This document shows positions 51,043-56,497 of a stretch of DNA of 56,497 bases, piece after piece (position 1 is the stretch's first letter; every line of letters begins with the position of its first letter). Under the pieces are notes generated by a model. It made no database searches and was not told the DNA's origin. It saw only the letters and a list, made by a program, of their open reading frames with translations. Source of the stretch: Flemingiibacterium sp045586505 (GTDB lineage Bacteria > Bacillota > Clostridia > Oscillospirales > CAG-272). The stretch lies in assembly GCA_045586505.1 (NCBI GenBank), contig JAZNAL010000021.1, positions 1-56,497 of the forward strand, written 5' to 3'. The translations under genes were made by a program, and so were the position numbers.

Positions 51043-51110
51043 ATACTATCGCGGTAGTATAATTATTCTATCACAATAGTATGGATTTGTCAATACTATC
51101 GGAGTAGTTT
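51043..51110 (-). promoter_or_regulatory. blaI promoter with three dyad operators
   Basis: The promoter reads TTGACA (51088-51093), 17 bases, TAGAAT (51065-51070) on the minus strand. Three 18-bp dyads of the form ATACTA-N6-TAGTAT cover it: 51043-51060 (perfect arms), 51065-51082 (one arm mismatch, over the -10) and 51093-51110 (one mismatch, at the -35). Centres are 22 and 28 bases apart. They are the obvious BlaI binding sites, implying autoregulation. Confidence 0.85.
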
Positions 51111-51136
51111 TTTGAAAAAATTTTAGATAAGCAGAA

Positions 51137-51152
51137 GGAGCCTTTCGGCTCC
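51137..51152 (-). terminator. Hairpin after spoVM
   Basis: GGAGCC pairs with GGCTCC, with a GAAA loop on the minus strand, ten bases after the spoVM stop. The T-tract is distant, so it may be a weak terminator. Confidence 0.5.
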
Positions 51153-51161
51153 CCCTATGTA

Positions 51162-51239
51162 TCACTTCTTACCAATACCGAACAGTCTGCGCAAAAACGG
51201 CACAAACAGCCTCGGCGATTTTACAACTACAACCTTCAT
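51162..51239 (-). CDS. spoVM: Stage V sporulation protein M (25 residues)
   Basis: SpoVM is a tiny amphipathic helix that marks the convex forespore membrane and anchors the SpoIVA coat basement. This ORF encodes 25 residues, MKVVVVKSPRLFVPFLRRLF plus GIGKK. It shares with Bacillus SpoVM the MK start, the Pro at position 9, the LRxxxG pattern and a basic end. GGGAGG precedes the ATG. It follows thiN, the position of spoVM in Bacillus (yloS-spoVM). It is shorter than most gene finders report. Confidence 0.85.
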   Translation of the reverse strand: MKVVVVKSPRLFVPFLRRLFGIGKK

Positions 51240-51310
51240 AAGTACGCATTCCTCCCAAAAATCAGCCGTTTTGCGGCTCATTAAAGCATATGCGCACCAA
51301 TGCCGATTTG

Positions 51311-51970
51311 CTAATCACGGCTCTCGATCACCAGCATTACACCGCATCCCAGTGATATCTCGGCGGCATCTGCGGTGATCTCGTTACTTACGGCATAGGA
51401 ATACCTGCGGGTCAGCTCCACATTATCAAGCGGGTAGTATACCCCCGATATGGAAACGCCCTCGCATTTGTCGGAAAGCGCTATCAGTGACAGGTACTTA
51501 TACCCCCTGCCAACCGAAAGCGTCCGCTTACCACCGTCCGACAACAATATGCGCACACGGTTGCGTCCGTCGGTCATTGCGCATCCCACACCGTGATCGG
51601 CGATATATTCAAGTAAGAACACACTTGACAGCGTGTGATCAAGCCTCCCACCAAGCCCGCCGATTATATAAATATTCTCCGCCCCACGTGAAAGTGCGGT
51701 ATCTACGGCAAGCTGAGTATCGGTGTCATCCTTGATTCGGGACACCAGCATCTTTTCCATCTCGGCAAGCTCGGACTCCGAAAGCGATGTGCGATCAAGG
51801 GAATCCAGGTCACCGAGCAGCATATCGGGCTTCACCGACAGCCTTTTTGCCGTGCGGTAACCGCTGTCGGCGGCAATGACGAAATCGCTCTCACAGAGTG
51901 AGAGCGATAGCTCGGAAAGTGTATCGGCATATACCTTGCCGCCTGTGAAAATATAAAAGTCACGACTCAT
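51311..51970 (-). CDS. thiN: Thiamine diphosphokinase
   Basis: The enzyme makes thiamine diphosphate from thiamine and ATP. The 219-residue product has FVIAADSGYRTAKRL, PDMLLGDLDSLD, KDDTDTQLAVDTAL and IIGGLGGRLDHTLSSV, the family's catalytic and substrate loops. The start at ATG 51970 (MSRDFYIF) overlaps the rsgA stop as ATGA. It corresponds to YloS of Bacillus in both motif and order; the rpe gene found between rsgA and thiN in Bacillus is absent. Confidence 0.93.
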   Translation of the reverse strand: MSRDFYIFTGGKVYADTLSELSLSLCESDFVIAADSGYRTAKRLSVKPDMLLGDLDSLDRTSLSESELAEMEKMLVSRIKDDTDTQLAVDTALSRGAENIYIIGGLGGRLDHTLSSVFLLEYIADHGVGCAMTDGRNRVRILLSDGGKRTLSVGRGYKYLSLIALSDKCEGVSISGVYYPLDNVELTRRYSYAVSNEITADAAEISLGCGVMLVIESRD

Positions 51971-52989
51971 TTTTTGTCCCATTCGTGCTTTTTTTTCAGC
52001 ACCTCGTAAAATTCAAGATAGCTTCTGTGCCGCTCTGCGGGGATATCACCGTTTTTGACCGCCTCAAGCAGTGCACAGCCATCCTCTTTCGTATGCGTAC
52101 ATTTAGTATAACGGCAGGAGCCTATATACGGCTCAAACTCGCGGAATACATAGGGCAGATCGGCTTTGGTGTAAAAATCGAACTGCACAAAATCCAGCAT
52201 TCCGAAGCCGGGAGTGTCGGCTATATAACCGTTGACCCCGTTGCCGAACTGTCGGTCAAGGGGATAGAGCTCAATATGGCGCGTGGTATGTCTGCCGCGC
52301 TGTGTCTTCTGGCTGATCTCACCCGTTGCAAGTCCAAGTGAGGGGAACAGCCGATTCATCAGCGTGGATTTACCTACACCGGATGCGCCCGCAAATACGG
52401 ACACGCGGTCGGAATTCTCCCGTATAAACGCTTCAAGCTCACCGCCGTCGATCCCAAGACCTTCAACGAACACCTTAAAGCCGCACCGTCTGTAAATATC
52501 GGCATAATGCTCTGCCGCATCGGGTGCAAGATCGGCTTTGGTAATAACGATCACCGGTTCGATCTGCTTATACTCCGCGATGGTGATGAGCTTGTCCACG
52601 GTGGAAAGTGCCGGCTCTGGCTTCGCCGCGGCAAATACCGCGAAAATTATATCGAGATTCGCCATCGGCGGACGGATCAGCTCATTTCGTCTCGGAAGCG
52701 TCTCCTCGATCATTACGCCGCCCACGGCTTCATCGCCGCGTCGACGCCCCTTGCGCGAATCCGCATCGGATGCCAGCGCAAGCTCGGTGTCCACCCTGAG
52801 TGTGACCTCATCACCCACAAGCAGGGTCAGCTTTTCATGTCGGAACACTCCGCGCGCCTTGCAAAGAAGCGTATCCTCCGCTATATTCATTCCGACGCCG
52901 CGAAGCATATCGGCACCGGTGCGTGAGATGCGTATCTCGTAGAGGCCGCCGACGCCTTTTATGATTCTGCCGTTTAATTTAAGCTCCAT
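51967..52989 (-). CDS. rsgA: Small ribosomal subunit biogenesis GTPase RsgA
   Basis: RsgA is a circularly permuted GTPase that checks late 30S assembly. The 340-residue product has the N-terminal OB domain, then G4 (VITKAD), G1 (GASGVGKSTLMNRLF) and G3 (ADTPGF) in permuted order, and a zinc site (CRYTKCTHTKEDGC). The OB domain has a basic insertion (ADSRKGRRRGDEA) longer than usual. The start at ATG 52989 is preceded by GGAG at 10 bases; the GTG at 52998 would be too close. Confidence 0.94.
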   Translation of the reverse strand: MELKLNGRIIKGVGGLYEIRISRTGADMLRGVGMNIAEDTLLCKARGVFRHEKLTLLVGDEVTLRVDTELALASDADSRKGRRRGDEAVGGVMIEETLPRRNELIRPPMANLDIIFAVFAAAKPEPALSTVDKLITIAEYKQIEPVIVITKADLAPDAAEHYADIYRRCGFKVFVEGLGIDGGELEAFIRENSDRVSVFAGASGVGKSTLMNRLFPSLGLATGEISQKTQRGRHTTRHIELYPLDRQFGNGVNGYIADTPGFGMLDFVQFDFYTKADLPYVFREFEPYIGSCRYTKCTHTKEDGCALLEAVKNGDIPAERHRSYLEFYEVLKKKHEWDKK

Positions 52990-53009
52990 GCTCGGCACAC
53001 TCCGTCATT

Positions 53010-54785
53010 TTATCGCTCATCGTCATATTTTGCATCGTCAACCGTATCCTCGGTTTCAGCCTCGGTGGTTTCCGCAGGCTTCGGGCCCAGACTCATTACA
53101 AAATCGACCTTGGTACCCGTGGGTGTAGGAGCGCCGTGTGCGCGGCTCTGGCTGATCACACAGCCTGCATTGACCTCGTCATTGTACACGCGGGTCACAT
53201 AACCAAGCTCAAGCTGGTTCGAGCGGAGCTTATTCATAACCGTCGCCTCATCACACTTATAGAAGTCGGGCATTTCCACATAAACGATCTCCTGGCCGGA
53301 GCTTACATACAGAGTTACGGTATCGCCCACCTTAAGCGTAGTGCCCGGCGCAGGATCGGTGCGGATGACATAGCCCTCGCTGATATACTCGTGCTGTTCC
53401 TTAACCTCCACGGGGATAAGACCGTAGTTGGTACGCAGATCTATAATCGCGTCACGGGCATCATCATACGAAAAATCTGGCAGCTCGCAGGTTTCAGCGC
53501 CCCAGCACACCTTCAAGGTAAGCTCGCAGAACTGATCCTTTTCGGGATTGACCTTCCGCTTTTCATTTGGGAGAGGGTCTTGTCCGATTATGACATTGCG
53601 GTCATACTTGGCATCGTAGATATACTCAACATCGACCTTATAGTACGAGGATTCCAGCGACTGCTCAAACTCCTCACTGTAGATAAGACCGAGGAATTCG
53701 GGAATACTTATCTGCTTTGAATTATCGGTTGCAGTAACCGCAAAAAGCTGGTTCAGCACCACCACTGCACTGATACAGCAAACGATCAGAAACGCGCTGG
53801 CAACGCCCGCGATCACGGGGAACATGGAACGGCTCGCGCGCGACGGAGGTGTGAGCTTTTTGATATTCGAGGGCATATTCTGCTGACTGAAACCGCTTCT
53901 GTCGGGCGACGAAGTGTCGTTTTTCGGCATTTTGAATACCGTGCGCGGATTGTTTTTGACCTGCGCCACATGGCGGAGCATCTGTGCCGCGCTCTGGAAA
54001 CGATTGTCGGGGCTTTTCTCCATAGCCCCCATGATGATCTGCTCAAGACCGATGGGAAGCTGCGGATTCAGCTCACGCGGCGGACGCGGACGGTTCTTGA
54101 CCTGCATTATGGCAACCGTTACCGGACTGTCTGCCACAAACGGCAGCTTACCCGTTGCCATCTCGTACATTGTAACGCCGAGGGAATAGATATCGCTTCG
54201 GCGGTCGATCTGCTTGCCGCTTGCCTGCTCGGGGCTGATGTAGAACACCGTACCGATAGCCTTATCGGTCATTGTGACCGTCTCGGCGTTGGGAAGCTTG
54301 GCAATACCGAAGTCCGCCACCTTGATAACTCCGTTTTTGAGCATCATAATATTTTGCGGCTTGATATCACGGTGAACGATTCCCTTCTGATGGGCATGGT
54401 CCAGTGCCAGCAGGATCTGCTCGGTGATATTTATCATTTCATGGAAGCTGAGCACGCCTTTTTTAAGGATGTAATTCTTCAGCGTGATACCCTCAACCAG
54501 CTCCATTACGATATATTTAAGGTTGTCCTTAACCGAGATATCGAAAATATTTACGATGTTCGGGTGAGAGAGCATAGCGACCGCCTTACTCTCGTTAATA
54601 AAGCGCTTGACTGCCTGTGTATCGTTGTTGATGTCATCCTTGAGCATCTTAACCGCCACATTGCGGCGCATTAACAGGTCTGTGGCTTCGAATACCACCG
54701 CCATGCCGCCAATGCCAATGACCTTGATGATTCTGTAGCGCTTGTCAAACACCTGACCTACATACTTTTCAAACGATTCCATCAT
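53010..54785 (-). CDS. prkC: Serine/threonine protein kinase PrkC with PASTA repeats
   Basis: PrkC is the Hanks-type kinase that senses muropeptides and acts in growth, germination and wall homeostasis. The 591-residue product has a kinase domain with IGIGGMAVVF, AVKML, HRDIKPQNIM and VADFGIAKL, a juxtamembrane linker, one membrane helix (VIAGVASAFLIVCCISAVVVL, about 325-350), three PASTA repeats outside and an acidic Thr/Glu-rich tail. The start overlaps the prpC stop as ATGA, with AAGGAG upstream. It is paired with its phosphatase. Confidence 0.96.
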   Translation of the reverse strand: MMESFEKYVGQVFDKRYRIIKVIGIGGMAVVFEATDLLMRRNVAVKMLKDDINNDTQAVKRFINESKAVAMLSHPNIVNIFDISVKDNLKYIVMELVEGITLKNYILKKGVLSFHEMINITEQILLALDHAHQKGIVHRDIKPQNIMMLKNGVIKVADFGIAKLPNAETVTMTDKAIGTVFYISPEQASGKQIDRRSDIYSLGVTMYEMATGKLPFVADSPVTVAIMQVKNRPRPPRELNPQLPIGLEQIIMGAMEKSPDNRFQSAAQMLRHVAQVKNNPRTVFKMPKNDTSSPDRSGFSQQNMPSNIKKLTPPSRASRSMFPVIAGVASAFLIVCCISAVVVLNQLFAVTATDNSKQISIPEFLGLIYSEEFEQSLESSYYKVDVEYIYDAKYDRNVIIGQDPLPNEKRKVNPEKDQFCELTLKVCWGAETCELPDFSYDDARDAIIDLRTNYGLIPVEVKEQHEYISEGYVIRTDPAPGTTLKVGDTVTLYVSSGQEIVYVEMPDFYKCDEATVMNKLRSNQLELGYVTRVYNDEVNAGCVISQSRAHGAPTPTGTKVDFVMSLGPKPAETTEAETEDTVDDAKYDDER

Positions 54786-55588
54786 TCAAGCTCCTTTACA
54801 TACTTGACAAGTACCGCGGTGATATTGTCGGGGCCGCCTGCCGCATTTGCGGCATCTATAAGACTGTCGGTCTTGTCGCTGAGCTCCGACTCTACGTCGG
54901 TCACAACGTCAATGTCAAGATCGGATGATATGATCGAATATATATCCTCGGGAAGGAGCTGTCCCGACAGTCCGTCCGAGCAAAGAAGTAAGTAACAGAC
55001 CTCAAGGCTTGCAAGGTCGACGGAGAAAATGTCTACCTCAAGCTCTTGATTGATTCCAACCGCCCTTGTTATACGGTTGCGGTACGGATGATTCCTGGCA
55101 TCCTCCACCGACAGAGAGCCGCTGTCGATAAGATGCTGTACATATGAATGGTCATGGGTGATCTGTGTAATGGTATTATCGGAAATAAGGTAAAGACGGC
55201 TGTCTCCCACATTGACAACATACACCATATTATCACAAAATAGTGCCGCCACAAGCGTGGTACCCATACCCTGATAATCGGGAGAGTCCTGTGCCATCTT
55301 GAACACCTCCTGATTTGCATCATGAGCAGCATCGTCAAGAACAACGCAGGCCTCATCGCTGGTAAGCGTAAGGATGCCCTCACGGCTTACCTTCGATGCT
55401 GTATATTTTATTACGCGCTCCGTAAAGGTATCAATGGCGCATTCGCTGGCAACATTGCCGCTTTTGGCGCCACCCATACCGTCACAGACGACGCAGAGCG
55501 TGGCATTCTTGCACACGGGACGGATCATATAGCTGTCCTGATTCGCCGTGCGCATTTTGCCCGTATCACTTTTTCCGAAAAAGTTCAT
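54782..55588 (-). CDS. prpC: PP2C-type protein phosphatase PrpC (Stp1)
   Basis: PrpC reverses PrkC phosphorylation. The 268-residue PPM-family product has MRTANQDS, VVCDGMGGAKSGNVASE, VNVGDSRLYLI, CSDGLSGQL and GGPDNITAVLV, carrying the metal-binding Asp residues. The start at ATG 55588 (MNFFGKSDTG) follows a GAGGAAG site. It precedes prkC in the standard order. Confidence 0.95.
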   Translation of the reverse strand: MNFFGKSDTGKMRTANQDSYMIRPVCKNATLCVVCDGMGGAKSGNVASECAIDTFTERVIKYTASKVSREGILTLTSDEACVVLDDAAHDANQEVFKMAQDSPDYQGMGTTLVAALFCDNMVYVVNVGDSRLYLISDNTITQITHDHSYVQHLIDSGSLSVEDARNHPYRNRITRAVGINQELEVDIFSVDLASLEVCYLLLCSDGLSGQLLPEDIYSIISSDLDIDVVTDVESELSDKTDSLIDAANAAGGPDNITAVLVKYVKELE

Positions 55589-55762
55589 TATTACAATCTT
55601 CCTCTCGTTATTTGGGAGCATCGCTCCCGGCTATCTGAATCGAAGATATCAAAGGAACATAAACGTCTATGTCCCGTGGATAGGTTACGTTAAGTCACCA
55701 TTATTATATTACATATATATGGCACGAAAAAGAATTAAATTTCAAAAATATTTGAACAAGGC
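55589..55762 (-). other. Intergenic leader between rlmN and prpC
   Basis: These 174 bases hold a weak -10 (TATAAT, 55703-55708, minus strand), a GGGACATA/TATGTTCC hairpin (about 55658-55680) and a GGGAGC-ATC-GCTCCC hairpin (55615-55629) shortly before the prpC site. A promoter for prpC-prkC here is plausible but the -35 is poor. Confidence 0.4.
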
Positions 55763-56497
55763 TCAGTTTTCAGGCACATTTTCCTTAGCCGCCTTAAGTC
55801 TGGCACGTCTTAACTGACCGCAGGAGGCGTTTATATCCCCGCCGAGCTTACGTCTGACGGTGGAATTTACGCCAAGGGAATTAAGCGTGTCAGAGAAGCG
55901 CTTGACCGCGTCATTTCCGGATCGTGTGAAGCCGGTCTCCTCCACCTCGTTGACGGGAATGAGGTTAACGTGGATCGGGAAAGGCTTCGAGCCGCGGTAC
56001 AGACCGTGCTTCAAGGTGGAAGCAAGCCTGCGGGCGTATTCGGGAGAATCGTTCTTACCTGCGATAAGCGTGTACTCAAAGGATATACGCCGTCCGGTCA
56101 CCGCAAAATATCTGCGGCAGGCATCAAGCAGCTCGGCAATCTTCCATTTATTATTGATAGGCATGATGGACGAGCGTGTCTCATCATCCGCCGCATGAAG
56201 CGAGATGGACAGCGTAATCTGCAGATCGCACTTCGCCAGCTCGTCGATCTTATCCACAAGCCCGCAGGTGGAAAGCGAAATATGACGGCTTCCGATATTA
56301 AGTCCGGCGGGGTCGCTCACCAGCGACAGGAATTTAAGCGTATTATCGTAATTATCAAGCGGCTCGCCGATACCCATCATAACAATGCCCGCGATCCGCT
56401 CTCCCATATCCCGCTGGGCGACGATAACCTGACCGAGAAGCTCTGCGGGGCTGAGCTTTCTCTCAAGTCCGCCGATGGTGGAGGCACAGAATTTACA
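55763..56497 (-). CDS. rlmN: 23S rRNA (adenine-2503-C2) methyltransferase, C-terminal part (cut by window edge)
   Basis: RlmN is a radical-SAM enzyme that methylates A2503 of 23S rRNA and A37 of some tRNAs. The visible 244 codons begin inside the cluster motif (CKFCASTIGG, the last two cysteines of CxxxCxxC) and run through MMGIGEPLDNYDNT, ISLSTCGLVDKI, SISLHAADDETRSSIMPIN, FEYTLIAGKND, HVNLIPVN and the catalytic INASCGQLR. The frame is open to the last base of the window, so the N-terminal third is missing. It heads the prpC-prkC cluster as in Bacillus. Confidence 0.96.
   Translation of the reverse strand, partial: CKFCASTIGGLERKLSPAELLGQVIVAQRDMGERIAGIVMMGIGEPLDNYDNTLKFLSLVSDPAGLNIGSRHISLSTCGLVDKIDELAKCDLQITLSISLHAADDETRSSIMPINNKWKIAELLDACRRYFAVTGRRISFEYTLIAGKNDSPEYARRLASTLKHGLYRGSKPFPIHVNLIPVNEVEETGFTRSGNDAVKRFSDTLNSLGVNSTVRRKLGGDINASCGQLRRARLKAAKENVPEN

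Overview
The window reads as one contiguous piece of a low-GC-lineage Gram-positive chromosome, most likely an anaerobic, spore-forming member of class Clostridia (Oscillospirales or a relative). The evidence is an S10-type ribosomal protein operon, the complete eight-gene spoIIIA operon, a tiny spoVM-like gene, an rlmN-prpC-prkC-rsgA-thiN-spoVM order close to that of Bacillus, an anaerobic NrdG activase, strong Shine-Dalgarno sites (AGGAGG type) and sigma-A promoters. No tRNA, rRNA, CRISPR array, prophage or transposase was recognised. The genus cannot be named from sequence alone.

Layout. 1-6084 (minus): rplX (cut by the window edge), rplN, rpsQ, rpmC, rplP, rpsC, rplV, rpsS, rplB, rplW, rplD, rplC, rpsJ, driven by a consensus promoter with a long structured leader. 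6299-7135 (plus): an orphan eight-helix membrane protein. 7203-11861 (minus): spoIIIAA to spoIIIAH. 11961-14015 (minus): a possible 40-residue ORF, a TIGR04086-like membrane protein, yajC and a CPBP protease. 14193-16221 (plus): a methyltransferase and a YdcF/SanA-like protein. 16284-18746 (minus): a surface glycoside-hydrolase-like (DUF5722-type) protein. 19113-19454 (minus): rplS with a structured leader. 19789-23997 (plus): a small membrane protein, an RsuA-type pseudouridine synthase, Tex and a ComEC-like metallo-beta-lactamase-fold protein. 24099-27067 (plus): proS, a SleB-type hydrolase and a small DUF6514-like protein, followed by a highly structured 134-nt inverted-repeat element. 27254-32092 (minus): uvrB-uvrA. 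32250-39676 (minus): rhomboid-like protein, FkbM methyltransferase, amidohydrolase, aspartate kinase, VanY-type carboxypeptidase, YgjP-type metalloprotein and queH. 39862-40905 (plus): an SGNH hydrolase. 40955-47465 (minus): ruvX, ribokinase, a PurM-like protein, nrdG, a small membrane protein and a second, apparently catalytically dead DUF5722-like surface protein. 47699-49121 (plus): metA and a helical hypothetical protein. 49160-56497 (minus): a BlaR1-M23 fusion and blaI behind a triple operator, then spoVM, thiN, rsgA, prkC, prpC and partial rlmN.

How the parts fit together. Three themes recur. (1) Translation: r-proteins, rplS, RNA-modifying enzymes, RsgA, ProRS. (2) Envelope and sporulation: SpoIIIA channel, SpoVM, SleB, VanY, PrkC/PrpC, SGNH protein, YdcF protein, two DUF5722-like proteins. 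(3) Wall-stress sensing: a BlaI repressor with an M56 protease whose sensor region is a LytM (M23) fold that has lost its zinc ligands.

The points most worth following up are that BlaR1-degenerate LytM sensor with its triple operator, the active/inactive DUF5722-like paralogue pair, the three-way-junction element at 27067-27200, the interspersed repeat at 34131 and 39691, and the overlooked spoVM at 51162-51239. All family assignments are from reading motifs by eye; no database search was run.
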